DNA of 59,163 nucleotides from Neptunicella marina (GCF_014270035.1 NZ_JACNEP010000020.1:1-59163); one strand, 5' to 3'. Counted from the stretch's first letter, positions 43,403 through 52,950 are shown. Numbers and translations are program-made. The notes: a model not told the origin generated them from the letters alone.

Positions 43403-43429
43403 AAAAAAGGCCCTAAACGGGCCTTTTTT
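43403..43429. terminator. Bidirectional terminator between zur and the S41 protease gene
   Basis: A perfect 11-bp stem (AAAAAAGGCCC / GGGCCTTTTTT) with loop TAAAC, flanked by A- and T-runs that suit both strands. The stops of the two convergent genes lie 27 and 5 bases away. Confidence 0.88.
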
Positions 43430-43433
43430 AATG

Positions 43434-44903
43434 TTAAAGATTTCGGGTCAGACTTAATCTTGCGGCATCAATTGCCTGGTCATAAAAGCCAGCCCGCTCC
43501 TCTTTACTAAAAAAAGTGGTTTGCCTGCTGACCGGGATCCCACTGTACTCAAACCAGTCACCATCAGGTGTTAACCGCTTCAAATTCGACACACTATACA
43601 ACCAGCCGTTTGGCAGGGTTCTGCCCAATGAGCCGGATAACATACCCTGAGTGGGTTCACCGATAAAAGTGACATTACCGCGCGCACGTAACATCAGCGC
43701 CAGCAACTCTGCTGCCGAAGCAGTGGTATTACTGACCAGAACCACGATTGGCTTTTCATAATAAAGTGCTTGAGGTTCAACATTTACTTCAACTTTGTCA
43801 CTAAAACCACCTAATCCTTTTGTCTGTTCTGTATAAGCCACATAACTAACATCAGTAAAATAACCGGCTATTTTTTTGGCTAAAAACGGGTATCCCCCAC
43901 CGTTAAAACGCAAATCGATTATCATGCCACTGGTATCCTGCATCGACTCAATTACCTCCTTAAGAGCAGTATCGGCCACACTCAGCTGTGTACTTAAATC
44001 TGATGCACTGGCAAACTCACTAAGCCCCATAATGTTCAGGTAAGCTAAGTCTGCGGTTTTAAACCACACCAGATTCCCCTGCGCGGCCGTTTTTATTTGT
44101 GACATATCGTTGCTGTAATAGCCAATAATGCCCTCAATAAGGGCGAGATTATCTGCAACATACTGAGCCTGCTGTTGCTTTTGTTCTTCAGTCAAAGGTG
44201 GCTGCAAATCGACTTCCTGCAGGTATTCCTGAGATAATTTCTCAAACAGATCCGGTTTATCCGCGCGTTTCACCTGATAGGTTATGCTGCCATCGTATAA
44301 CCCAAGATGGCCATTTTTCAGCCCGGCCATCGCGACAGCCAGGAATTCAAAAAACTCACTGTCGCTTGTTTGTGGATTAATCTGGCTGAGTATGTGTTGC
44401 TGCGTAAGTTGCCAGTCAGTGGCAGACAACTCAAAATCCACATAGTGTTCACTAAAATCATCAAACCAAAATCTGGCGTCACGTTCAGCATCCTGTTGAT
44501 AATTTTTATCGCCCTTGATTGCGATGAGGTTTGATTTGCAACTGTAAGGTAAGGCTTTAACTGGCTGCATCGTTACCCCAGACTCATCAACGTCCTTCAC
44601 TTGTGGATAATTGAACGCAAACAATTGCTCTCCTTTAAAGCTAAAACGCTGTTCGAACTGCTGGAGCGTGACATTATTTTGGGTTGATACGCGAATGCAC
44701 TGATCAAAAGTATTCTGATAATTAATGATGGTGTCACCGGCAATTTGCATCACCTGGCCGTAGGCATCTGACTGCCAAATCCCCTGATATTTTTTATATT
44801 CACCGCCAAATTTGGCAGCGTCATCACTGCAAGCGCTCAGTAACCAACAGGTTGTATAAAGCACAATGCTGGTTCGATTAAAAAAGGGCCGATAATATTT
44901 CAT
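43434..44903 (-). CDS. S41-family peptidase lipoprotein
   Basis: A 489-residue lipoprotein: signal peptide with lipobox LSA-C25. An N-terminal beta-rich part (about 30-130) precedes a tail-specific protease (S41) domain (about 270-470) with LRFNGGGYPFLAKKIAGYF and the catalytic serine in SNTTASAAELLALML, followed by GEPTQGMLSG. There is no obvious PDZ domain. A periplasmic protease role at the membrane is likely. It is divergent from the RstA/RstB-like system, sharing a 215-base intergenic region with GTGAC/GTCAC repeats. Confidence 0.88.
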   Translation of the reverse strand: MKYYRPFFNRTSIVLYTTCWLLSACSDDAAKFGGEYKKYQGIWQSDAYGQVMQIAGDTIINYQNTFDQCIRVSTQNNVTLQQFEQRFSFKGEQLFAFNYPQVKDVDESGVTMQPVKALPYSCKSNLIAIKGDKNYQQDAERDARFWFDDFSEHYVDFELSATDWQLTQQHILSQINPQTSDSEFFEFLAVAMAGLKNGHLGLYDGSITYQVKRADKPDLFEKLSQEYLQEVDLQPPLTEEQKQQQAQYVADNLALIEGIIGYYSNDMSQIKTAAQGNLVWFKTADLAYLNIMGLSEFASASDLSTQLSVADTALKEVIESMQDTSGMIIDLRFNGGGYPFLAKKIAGYFTDVSYVAYTEQTKGLGGFSDKVEVNVEPQALYYEKPIVVLVSNTTASAAELLALMLRARGNVTFIGEPTQGMLSGSLGRTLPNGWLYSVSNLKRLTPDGDWFEYSGIPVSRQTTFFSKEERAGFYDQAIDAARLSLTRNL

Positions 44904-45005
44904 TGCTAGAATCCTTAGTGAGTCACATCAATAAACGAATAACCTGATGTTGCAGCAATATGCACTGTGACTCTGTGGCTTAATTGTTTGTTTTGTGGAC
45001 ACTAA

Positions 45006-45059
45006 GTGACAAGTGCCAAAGTTTGAGGGTGACAGTCCAGATTTGTCACAATTGGTCAC
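45006..45059. promoter_or_regulatory. GTGAC/GTCAC repeat cluster upstream of the RstA-like gene
   Basis: GTGAC at 45006-45010 and 45029-45033 and GTCAC at 45045-45049 and 45055-45059, the last two 10 bases apart; another GTGAC lies at about 44967. The mirror layout between the divergent protease and regulator genes suggests an operator for the adjacent OmpR-type regulator. Confidence 0.45.
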
Positions 45060-45118
45060 ATAGCAATGGCGTTGATTGTTTTACAATTGACGAATATTTT
45101 TCGTACGGGAAAACATGG

Positions 45119-45847
45119 ATGACGCAAGCAGCCCATTTATTTTTAGTAGAAGACGATCTGCAATTAGCGGAACTCATTACTGACTTCCTGTGCCGTTTTG
45201 GTTTTAACATTACCCACCTGAGTGACGGTACACATGCTGCGCAACGAATTATCGATGCTCAACCCGATTTGGTGATTCTGGACATTATGTTGCCGGGCAT
45301 GAATGGCATGGATATTTGTCGAGCTATTCGTCCTGAATACACAGGGCCGGTATTGATGCAAACCGCCCTGGATGACGATATTGATCAGATGATGGGACTG
45401 GAGATAGGTGCTGATGATTATGTCGTGAAACAAATTCAACCCCGCCTTTTACTCTCGCGCATTAATGCCTTGTTACGCAGATTCGAACGTCGGCAACAGC
45501 CAGCCCCTCAGGAAACCACAGCGATAGATCTGGATATTGGTCCTTTAAAAATCAGAGTTGCCACGCGAACCGTACTTTTACATCAACAAAATATCGACTT
45601 AACCACCGCAGAGTACGATCTTCTTTATTTGCTGGCGCAATCATGTGGAAAAATCGTCAGCCGCGATACCATCAGCCATCAACTTAAAGGTTATGAATAT
45701 GACGGTATGGAACGCTCAATTGACCGCCGTATTTCACGTTTACGTCGTAAGTTAGGGGATGATCCAAATCAGCCCGGCATAATCAAAACGATTCGAGGCA
45801 CTGGATATCAGCTTTGTTTGTCTCATCCGGAGTCTGCAGATGTTTAA
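45119..45847 (+). CDS. OmpR-family response regulator, RstA-like
   Basis: A 242-residue regulator with receiver domain (E11-D12-D13, phospho-acceptor D55 in LVILDIMLPGMNGMDICR, then LEIGADDYVVKQIQPRLLLSRI) and an OmpR-type DNA-binding domain with the RstA-like RDTISHQLKGYEYDGMERSIDRRISRLRRKLGD. ATG 45119 begins the receiver domain; upstream in-frame codons run through the repeat cluster. It overlaps the kinase gene by eight bases. RstA-type systems respond to acid and metal signals in enterobacteria; here the signal is unknown. Confidence 0.9.
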   Translation: MTQAAHLFLVEDDLQLAELITDFLCRFGFNITHLSDGTHAAQRIIDAQPDLVILDIMLPGMNGMDICRAIRPEYTGPVLMQTALDDDIDQMMGLEIGADDYVVKQIQPRLLLSRINALLRRFERRQQPAPQETTAIDLDIGPLKIRVATRTVLLHQQNIDLTTAEYDLLYLLAQSCGKIVSRDTISHQLKGYEYDGMERSIDRRISRLRRKLGDDPNQPGIIKTIRGTGYQLCLSHPESADV

Positions 45848-47447
45848 ATCTTTTATCGGTTTATGGCTGGTGGTATTTGCGCCCCTGTTTTTTCTGCTGT
45901 ATCCACATTCTTATAGCCCTATTCAGCTATTTAATAATCACATAGAAAGTACCCGCTTTATTCAAGCCTACCGTGGCAGCTTTTATTTGCTACAACAGGC
46001 ATTGCAATCAACGTCAGCCGACGATCAGCAACACAAACTGGCCGACTTACAACAGCAATTTGGGTTTGAATTAAAACTAAGCCGGCTAAGCGACTTTGCT
46101 AATGCTCCCGCTGTACAACAAGACTTAATCAATAACCAAATCGTATTTATTAATTCTGAACCAGAATGGCTGGCACAACGCCTGACCGATTCACAATGGG
46201 TCGTCATGCTGGCGGTCGATTTTGCACTACAGGAAGAAATCAAACGAGGTGCACAAGGCACTGTGTTTTTGTTAAAACAACAACTATCACAACTCCCTGT
46301 GGAAAGCTGGCCGTCAACACTAAAACAACTGGAACCCCATTTTGCCGCAAGGTTGTATTTACAAACCAAAGAGCAATTTAGCCTGACACCCTTACAAAAT
46401 AGGCAAATGGCAGAATTTGGATTTAGCTGGAAACCGGAAGCCGATGGCCAACTTACCTTTATCACTCAGTTAAATGACTCAACATATCTGATTGCCCAGG
46501 CTCTGCCCATTAGCTCGGCCAATCCATTTAATATCATTTACCTGTTATTGGTATTTGTGGTGCTGATTTCACTTTGCATGTTTTTATGGGTATGGCCGCT
46601 ATGGCGCGATATTGGCAAACTAAGCAAGGCAGCCAGTGATTTTGGGGCAGGACAACTCAATGCACAGGCGAGTCTGGCTAAAACCTCGGCCATTTCTGCA
46701 CTGGGTGCACAATTTAATACCATGGCCAAGCGCATTGAAGAATTAATCAATAATCAGCGCCAGCTAACCAATGCCATTGCCCACGATTTACGCACACCAC
46801 TTTACCGGCTGCGCTTTGCGTTTGAGATGCTCGATAGCCCTGAATTAACCCCACAAGATATACAACGCTACCGCGAGCGCATTTCAGGTAGCATTGACGA
46901 TTTGGATCACCTGATTAATCAAACACTGGTTTTAGCCCGTTACAATCGCTCTTCTCTTCCGCTAAATATGACCAGGGTAATGCTGGCAGACAAACTCAAA
47001 CAGGATGTTCAGATAATGCAGCTGCAACAGCCTGCCGTGCAGTTTGATATTCAGATTGCCCCATCATTGCAACAGCAAACCTTTTATCTGGACGAAAGTG
47101 CGTTTATGCGCGCAGTGAATAATCTACTGGCCAATGCAAGCCGCTTTGCCCATTCGCAGATTCGGATCAGCGTGCAGCAACAGGGCGAACACCGTTACAG
47201 CCTTAGTGTCGAGGATGATGGCGAAGGCGTGAAAGATGAAGATAAAACACGAATATTGTTGCCTTTTACTCAAGCTTCCGGCTCAACGAATACCACCACA
47301 GGGCATGGATTGGGTTTAGCGATTGTGCAACAAATTGCGCAGTTACATAATGGCACAGTATTGGTTGAAAATTCATTGCTTGGCGGTGCCAGATTTACCC
47401 TTTGCTGGACCGATAACCAGGATGCCGTCCGTCACGATACCAATTGA
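45840..47447 (+). CDS. Sensor histidine kinase, RstB-like
   Basis: A 535-residue kinase with membrane helices at about 5-22 and 232-253 bounding a large periplasmic domain of about 205 residues rich in Q, L and aromatic residues. HAMP, phospho-acceptor H315 in AHDLRTPLYRLRF, and ATPase motifs (NNLLANASRFAH, EDDGEGV, GHGLGLAIVQQI) follow. It is the partner of the RstA-like regulator, with an eight-base overlap. Confidence 0.92.
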   Translation: MFKSFIGLWLVVFAPLFFLLYPHSYSPIQLFNNHIESTRFIQAYRGSFYLLQQALQSTSADDQQHKLADLQQQFGFELKLSRLSDFANAPAVQQDLINNQIVFINSEPEWLAQRLTDSQWVVMLAVDFALQEEIKRGAQGTVFLLKQQLSQLPVESWPSTLKQLEPHFAARLYLQTKEQFSLTPLQNRQMAEFGFSWKPEADGQLTFITQLNDSTYLIAQALPISSANPFNIIYLLLVFVVLISLCMFLWVWPLWRDIGKLSKAASDFGAGQLNAQASLAKTSAISALGAQFNTMAKRIEELINNQRQLTNAIAHDLRTPLYRLRFAFEMLDSPELTPQDIQRYRERISGSIDDLDHLINQTLVLARYNRSSLPLNMTRVMLADKLKQDVQIMQLQQPAVQFDIQIAPSLQQQTFYLDESAFMRAVNNLLANASRFAHSQIRISVQQQGEHRYSLSVEDDGEGVKDEDKTRILLPFTQASGSTNTTTGHGLGLAIVQQIAQLHNGTVLVENSLLGGARFTLCWTDNQDAVRHDTN

Positions 47448-47462
47448 AAACAGAGACATTAA

Positions 47463-48029
47463 ATGAGCGAAAAACAAAAAATGATTAATGGCGATATGTA
47501 CCGGCCAGATGATCCTGAACTGGTTGAGCTGCACCAGCATTGTATGCGTAATTTAGAAAAATTTAATCACACCAGCATGACGCAAACCGATGAACGCGCA
47601 CAGATATTAAAATCCTTGTTTGGCAGTACCGGCCACAACATCAAAATCCAATCTGACTTTAAATGTGATTACGGTTTTAACATCCATGTTGGGGAAAACT
47701 TCTACGCTAATTTTAATTGCGTATTACTCGATGTGGCACCGATACGTTTTGGTGATAATTGCATGTTAGCGCCTCAGGTGGGTATCTATACCGCGACTCA
47801 TCCGCTTAACCCTGCTGAACGTAACAACGGACTGGAATTTGCCAAACCCGTCACCATTGGAGACAACTGCTGGATTGGTGGTATGGCGGTCATTAATCCC
47901 GGCGTTACTCTGGGTAACAATGTGGTGGTTGCCTCTGGCGCTGTGGTAACCAAAAGTTTTGGCGACGATGTGGTCATTGCAGGCAATCCCGCCACCATTA
48001 TTAAACGTATTATTCCGGCAATTGAATGA
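47463..48029 (+). CDS. Sugar O-acetyltransferase (maltose/galactoside acetyltransferase type)
   Basis: A 188-residue left-handed beta-helix acetyltransferase with the Mac domain at the N-terminus (KMINGDMYRPDDPEL) and hexapeptide repeats from about 60 (IRFGDNCMLAPQVGIYTATHPLNP with the catalytic histidine, then IGDNCWIGGMAVINPGVTLGNNVVVASGAVVTKSF). It transfers acetyl from acetyl-CoA to sugars such as maltose or galactosides. It starts 15 bases after the kinase gene and may be cotranscribed with it. Confidence 0.9.
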   Translation: MSEKQKMINGDMYRPDDPELVELHQHCMRNLEKFNHTSMTQTDERAQILKSLFGSTGHNIKIQSDFKCDYGFNIHVGENFYANFNCVLLDVAPIRFGDNCMLAPQVGIYTATHPLNPAERNNGLEFAKPVTIGDNCWIGGMAVINPGVTLGNNVVVASGAVVTKSFGDDVVIAGNPATIIKRIIPAIE

Positions 48030-48058
48030 AACTGAGATGATAGAACCACGATGCTATT

Positions 48059-49339
48059 TTAAGCGCGGGTTGGAAACACCACAGTAACACAGGTACCCGG
48101 TTGTTTATCTTCAATATAAAAGCGCAAGTGATACACATCACATAATCGGTTCACTATCGCCATACCGACGCCGTAACCTCGGCTATTCTCGCTTTTCACA
48201 AAGGGTTGCTCAACCTTGTGACGAATTGATTGTGGAATACCAATACCTGTGTCTGACACCGATAACTTGTAATTATCGAAACCAATTTCTACCTGCCCCT
48301 GTTGAGTATACTGAAATGCATTGCTGATTAAATTTGATAGTAAAATCGCCAGAACACCGGCAGGTATATGCACAGAAACCGCAGCATCAATATTAACGTC
48401 AACGTTTACATTTTTTCCGTCAAGCAGATAAGCCTGCTGAATGATGGTCGACTCCACCACAGGCAATAATTTTACCGAATGATGAACCAATTCATCATGC
48501 TGTTCACGAGCCAGAAATAGCAGGTTTTTTACCGTATTTTCAGCTTCAAAATTAGCATGCTGAATGTGTTCAAGTTTTTGCCTTTGCTGTTGATCAATAT
48601 TAGGGTTAGCCATTAATTCAGATGTTTGATTTTTGATGATAGCAATAGCCGTTCTTAGCTCATGACTCACATCACGGGTAAAATTCTGTTCACGGTAAAT
48701 AAACTCACTGATACGGGTTATTTTTTCCTCCAGAGTAAATGCCAGTAATCCCACCTCATTAGCAGGATAGCGTGCAGCAAATCCTTTTGGCAGATCATCT
48801 ATTTTCATGGTTGCGACAAAGTCGGCCAGTCGATTCAGTGGCCTGAGTAATTTTTTGAGCACTAAATAAATAATCAGGCAGGTGAGCAGAATAAGACCCA
48901 AAGCCACTGCACTGAGGGTTAGCAAAATCATGCCCTGATATGGCCGGACTAATTCCAGCTTACTGATATTAGTCACCAGCCACACCCCCGGGTGTTGTGC
49001 CAAACCATGTGCAATAAAATCCTGTCCATCATGATGATAAGTGATTGCACGATGACCATGTTCTTCACACTGGCCAATATCAAAGTGCTCAGGCAATTGC
49101 TGGTCATTGATCAACTGCAAGTGTTCTTTTTGGGCCGCTATCCGCTGAATTTGCTCCATTGACAGAGGATCAACATAATCCACTTCCACATCGATCATGC
49201 GATTCAGGTATGTATTTTCCAGGCAATATAACCATGCCACATTAAAGCCGCTAAACACTACGCCACACAAAAAGGTGCATAAACAGCAATAAACAATAAT
49301 GCGATGTGAAAGGCTATGTAGTCGTCGAAACTGGTTCAT
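48059..49339 (-). CDS. Sensor histidine kinase of the esterase-RR-HK operon
   Basis: A 426-residue kinase with membrane helices at about 14-36 and 136-160, a periplasmic part of about 100 residues with several His and Cys (CEEHGHRAITYHHDGQDF), a HAMP segment, and phospho-acceptor H226. The H-box reads SHELRTAIAI, with alanine in place of the usual proline. ATPase motifs: NLISNAFQYTQ, VSDTGIGIP and YGVGMAIVNRL. Start overlaps the regulator stop (ATGA). The His/Cys-rich sensor could bind a metal; this is inference. Confidence 0.9.
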   Translation of the reverse strand: MNQFRRLHSLSHRIIVYCCLCTFLCGVVFSGFNVAWLYCLENTYLNRMIDVEVDYVDPLSMEQIQRIAAQKEHLQLINDQQLPEHFDIGQCEEHGHRAITYHHDGQDFIAHGLAQHPGVWLVTNISKLELVRPYQGMILLTLSAVALGLILLTCLIIYLVLKKLLRPLNRLADFVATMKIDDLPKGFAARYPANEVGLLAFTLEEKITRISEFIYREQNFTRDVSHELRTAIAIIKNQTSELMANPNIDQQQRQKLEHIQHANFEAENTVKNLLFLAREQHDELVHHSVKLLPVVESTIIQQAYLLDGKNVNVDVNIDAAVSVHIPAGVLAILLSNLISNAFQYTQQGQVEIGFDNYKLSVSDTGIGIPQSIRHKVEQPFVKSENSRGYGVGMAIVNRLCDVYHLRFYIEDKQPGTCVTVVFPTRA

Positions 49340-50028
49340 TCAATATTTTGCAACGTAAACCCAACACTATGTACCGTTTTTAACATAGGACTGGTAAAAG
49401 GTTTATCTAAACATAACCGCAACTGATACATATGGGTGCGTAAGGCATCTGATTCAGTTTCATTGTCGCCCCATAACGTTTGAATCAATTCGGAGCGTGT
49501 CACCACTCGGGGGTACGCCTCCGCCAGGTATTTGAGAATGTTGTACCCCATACGTGAACACTCAACTATCCTGCCCTGCCGTTTGACCGTTAACGCCCGC
49601 CGGTCTATTTGCAGCTCTCCAAGTTCAATTAAATATTGAGTATTAAGCATATGGCGACGTGATAATGCGACTACCCGCACTTCCAACTCCTGCATGGCAA
49701 ATGGTTTGGTCAGATAATCATCCGCACCATGATTGAAACCTTGTACTATGTCATCGATGGCATCTTTGGCGGTTAACATCAACACCGGGATCACATAATT
49801 ATTTTGCTCACGCGCCTGTTTGCAAAATGTAAGTCCATCCATGCCTGGCAGCATTAAATCCAGAATCATTAAATCAAAACGACTTTGTTCGAGTAAATTT
49901 AACGCGGTTTCTGCACTGGACGCATAATCCACCACATGTCCTTTCTGGGTGAAATGTTGAATAACCGACTCGGCAATACGTTGGTTATCCTCAACCAGTA
50001 AGATGCTCAGTTTATTATGTTTATTCAT
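49336..50028 (-). CDS. OmpR-family response regulator of the esterase-RR-HK operon
   Basis: A 230-residue regulator with receiver domain (E13-D14, phospho-acceptor D57 in LMILDLMLPGMDG, K in TKPFAMQE) and a C-terminal winged helix (GELQIDRRALTVKRQGR ... VVTRSELIQTLWGDNETESDALRTHMYQLR ... VHSVGFTL). It starts three bases after the esterase stop and is followed by its kinase. Confidence 0.92.
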   Translation of the reverse strand: MNKHNKLSILLVEDNQRIAESVIQHFTQKGHVVDYASSAETALNLLEQSRFDLMILDLMLPGMDGLTFCKQAREQNNYVIPVLMLTAKDAIDDIVQGFNHGADDYLTKPFAMQELEVRVVALSRRHMLNTQYLIELGELQIDRRALTVKRQGRIVECSRMGYNILKYLAEAYPRVVTRSELIQTLWGDNETESDALRTHMYQLRLCLDKPFTSPMLKTVHSVGFTLQNIE

Positions 50029-50031
50029 GAC

Positions 50032-51408
50032 TTACTCACTCAGGGCGATTAAACGCGCATTAAAATGGGCTTTTTGTCTGTCATTACCGGCCTGGGCTAA
50101 TGCTTTGCTAATTGTCACTTTGGCGCTGGTTTTATCATCCACAGCCACATACGCATCGGCCAGACTATCCAGTAAATTTAACGATGACGGGTAAAGTGAT
50201 ATACCTTTGTCCAGCGTCTGTATTGCCAGCTTGTTGTGTTTGTCTTCCAGCAAGACATAGGCAAAATCGTTAATTTCCTGTTCCGACACATCGGTTGTCA
50301 TCATCCGGACTTTGTCAGAAATCGCCTTAAGATCGTTTACTGACACATGCCTCATACCATCGGTTAATTTTAATTTCTGATAATCCGGTAGCGGATATTT
50401 CGGGCTTAACATCGCCATTTGCACATAGATTTTGCTGGCTCGTTGCAACTCGCCCGCCTGACTCTGTCCTAATGCATACTGGTGTAAAAAATAACTACGA
50501 AAACGCGACTGGCTGTGTTTCCACAATTCAAATGCAGCATCGAGTTTATGCTGTGCCATATAATCCTGCGCTAACCCGGTACACAACTGTGAAAATTCAG
50601 TATCATCCTGCTGAAGCTGATATTTGGCATTACGCCGGGTCAAAAAAGCGCGTACTTTGTCACTATTCCATTGTTCACTCTCAGTCTGATTGAAACCGGG
50701 TTTACGATAATCACGGAAATGCCACAACAATCCACCACGTAGTGCCGGTAATAAAACCGACTGGTGATTTTCCTGCGCAAAAACAACTTGTTGTAAATGG
50801 TCCGGGTTAAACCGGGATTTGATTGTTTGAAACTCACGCAAACTTTCATTGCCATAAGCCAGATATAATTCAGGCAATGTGGCAGTGGTTTGCTGGTTAA
50901 TTGCTGCTGAATATTTAGCAGTCGAAAACACCGGTGAAATACTAATGATCTGTTCAAACTGGCTGGCTAGCGAAGGTGCATAAATGCTGGTAAATGCAGC
51001 TGAGTAGGAAAACCCAACCAGTGTTGACGAAATGCCTGTGCGGTATTGTTCATGGACTTTCGGCACCAACTGGTTAACTAACGTATCACGCAATACCTCT
51101 GGTTGATTAGCAACATAATCATAAAGTGACTTTACCTGAACATTGACTACCAGTACCTCGGGAAAATAACCATAACGGTGCAAGCCACTAATAAGATCTG
51201 TAGCTTCTTTGTGATAATCCCCCAAATAAAAAGGCGCAGCGGACAATACATACACCGCAGGATAAGCACGTTCCGTTTTATCGTAAGAGTCAGGAAGCTT
51301 AACCGACACACTTAGCCAGTCAGGTAAATCAAATTCGGCTTGTGCATAAACCGGCCGGATTAAAACAACCAGCCATACCAGCATCAAACAACTTAGTTTA
51401 CGATTCAT
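50032..51408 (-). CDS. Exported alpha/beta-hydrolase (esterase-like) with C-terminal repeats
   Basis: A 458-residue exported protein (signal peptide to about 22, VYA|Q). Residues about 30-240 are an esterase D/enterochelin-esterase-type hydrolase: nucleophile S134 in GFSYS and a likely catalytic histidine in ENHQSV. The C-terminal 190 residues are helical and look like TPR-type repeats. Substrate unknown; siderophore or small-ester hydrolysis is possible. It is the first gene of an operon with a two-component system, so it is probably part of that system's sensing or response. Confidence 0.82.
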   Translation of the reverse strand: MNRKLSCLMLVWLVVLIRPVYAQAEFDLPDWLSVSVKLPDSYDKTERAYPAVYVLSAAPFYLGDYHKEATDLISGLHRYGYFPEVLVVNVQVKSLYDYVANQPEVLRDTLVNQLVPKVHEQYRTGISSTLVGFSYSAAFTSIYAPSLASQFEQIISISPVFSTAKYSAAINQQTTATLPELYLAYGNESLREFQTIKSRFNPDHLQQVVFAQENHQSVLLPALRGGLLWHFRDYRKPGFNQTESEQWNSDKVRAFLTRRNAKYQLQQDDTEFSQLCTGLAQDYMAQHKLDAAFELWKHSQSRFRSYFLHQYALGQSQAGELQRASKIYVQMAMLSPKYPLPDYQKLKLTDGMRHVSVNDLKAISDKVRMMTTDVSEQEINDFAYVLLEDKHNKLAIQTLDKGISLYPSSLNLLDSLADAYVAVDDKTSAKVTISKALAQAGNDRQKAHFNARLIALSE

Positions 51409-51569
51409 TTTACACCTGCAACACCTGCCAGCAGCTTTATCCTATGTGCCGCTGGTTTTGTTTTTCACATTATTTTGAAGGTTGAGGATTTAAAATGACA
51501 CGATGTGAAAAAAATGTAAAACGCCGACGTGTTACAGAAATTGGCGCCTGAAGCACTGTAGTGATAATT

Positions 51570-51989
51570 TTACTCACCTTGCAGCGTAGCGATTAATGTG
51601 CGCTCTGAGGCGTGGTCCCGGTGCTCACACAAATAAATGCCCTGCCAGGTACCAAGCGCCAGTTTACCCTTACTGATCGGAATCGTCTGGCTGGCACCTA
51701 GCAGTACCGACTTAATATGTGCAGGCATATCATCCGGCCCTTCGTAGGTGTGGCGATAATAAGGCGCATTTTCCGGTGCCAGCACATTAAAGTGGGCCTC
51801 CATATCACTGCGTACAGTGGGATCTGCATTTTCATTAATCGCCAGCGAGGCTGATGTATGAGTGATAAACAGATTCAGCAAGCCCACATCTAACGAACGG
51901 ATTTGTGGCAGTGCACTGATAATCTGCTCGGTGATTAAATGAAAACCGCGGGGTTTGGCGCTAATGATAATGTGTTTTTGATACCACAT
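51570..51989 (-). CDS. yjbQ: YjbQ/UPF0047 family protein
   Basis: A 139-residue protein matching E. coli YjbQ end to end: MWYQKHIIISAKPRGFHL, LFITHTSASLAINENADPTVR, DMPAHIKSVLLG, GTWQGIYLCEHRDH, ending LIATLQGE. YjbQ has thiamine-phosphate synthase side activity; the physiological role is unclear. The start is ATG 51989, fixed by that alignment, though no ribosome binding site is visible. The terminator of the preceding gene ends about 28 bases upstream, leaving little room for a promoter. Confidence 0.92.
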   Translation of the reverse strand: MWYQKHIIISAKPRGFHLITEQIISALPQIRSLDVGLLNLFITHTSASLAINENADPTVRSDMEAHFNVLAPENAPYYRHTYEGPDDMPAHIKSVLLGASQTIPISKGKLALGTWQGIYLCEHRDHASERTLIATLQGE

Positions 51990-52016
51990 AAGAAAAGTCG
52001 TTAAATGACAAAAGAA

Positions 52017-52039
52017 AAGGCCAGATTGCATCTGGCCTT
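52017..52039 (-). terminator. Terminator after the DUF481 gene
   Basis: A perfect 10-bp stem (AAGGCCAGAT / ATCTGGCCTT) with loop TGC. On the minus strand it is followed by TTCTTTT. It lies eight bases after the stop codon at 52047. Confidence 0.85.
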
Positions 52040-52046
52040 GTCATAT

Positions 52047-52841
52047 TTAGAAGAAGGTATAAACCAAAGTCACTGCGGTTTGTGTATCGAGATTTTCATT
52101 GCCCTCGGCCACATCTGAGTTGTGGTTTAACAGCAGTGATACTTTCATCGCCAGCGAACCATTAATTTTGGCTGACAGTGAGGTTTCGGATTTCGATTTG
52201 GTGTTGTTGGAACCGGCTTCCGTACTGATTAACTGGCGGAAAGTCGCTGTAGGCGAAATTTTCCACTTATAATCTAACGCGCCACGAACAATGAAACCAT
52301 TCGCACTTTCGCCGTCTTCGGTTTTGGCAAACGCATAACCCGGACCGATTGAATAGTTAAAACTGCTGGTATCAGTTTTCCACATTTGGTGGCCCCAACC
52401 GCCAGCGACAGTGCCCTGATACTGGTAACCACTGAATCTGTCGTCTTCATAAGAAGCAAAGGCGAACAATCGGTGATTGGGATCGGTTAACTTGTAGTTA
52501 CCCTGGCCAGATACAAACAACTTTTGAGCTGTGGTAGTGGTTTCTTTGCCATCGTCAGTATCAAGCTCATCCTGCTTATACAGAGTTTCCAGAGCGTAAT
52601 CATTACTCCAGTCCTGCATTTCCTGATGCGCACTTAACGTGGCTTTTAATGAGGTGGTTTCAGTATTACCTGTGGTTTTAATCAGACCCAGCTCACCATC
52701 CATTGTAAAAGGTTTAACATTCTCACCACCATCAGGTGACGAGCTGTTTTCCGCCATATAAAGTTTCGACATAAGGTCGATGTCCGCCATGCTAACCATG
52801 GGTACCAAAGCGAAGCTGCAGATAACAAGTTTTTTAAACAT
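52047..52841 (-). CDS. DUF481 outer-membrane protein
   Basis: A 264-residue exported protein (signal peptide to about 19, SMA|D) with regularly alternating amphipathic strands, the DUF481 opening GELGLIKTTGNTETTSLKA and a C-terminal phenylalanine (LVYTFF). DUF481 proteins such as YdiY are salt-induced outer-membrane barrels of unknown function. The gene stands alone with its own terminator. A short palindrome CACTA-CA-TAGTG (52885-52896) lies upstream. Confidence 0.88.
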   Translation of the reverse strand: MFKKLVICSFALVPMVSMADIDLMSKLYMAENSSSPDGGENVKPFTMDGELGLIKTTGNTETTSLKATLSAHQEMQDWSNDYALETLYKQDELDTDDGKETTTTAQKLFVSGQGNYKLTDPNHRLFAFASYEDDRFSGYQYQGTVAGGWGHQMWKTDTSSFNYSIGPGYAFAKTEDGESANGFIVRGALDYKWKISPTATFRQLISTEAGSNNTKSKSETSLSAKINGSLAMKVSLLLNHNSDVAEGNENLDTQTAVTLVYTFF

Positions 52842-52950
52842 TAACCGGCCTTTAAAACTGAAATTTGAAAATAACTTACGTGCGCACTACATAGTGTAAA
52901 ATAAATACTTTATGACACCAACTACTTCGCTATATTTATAACAAATTCAG

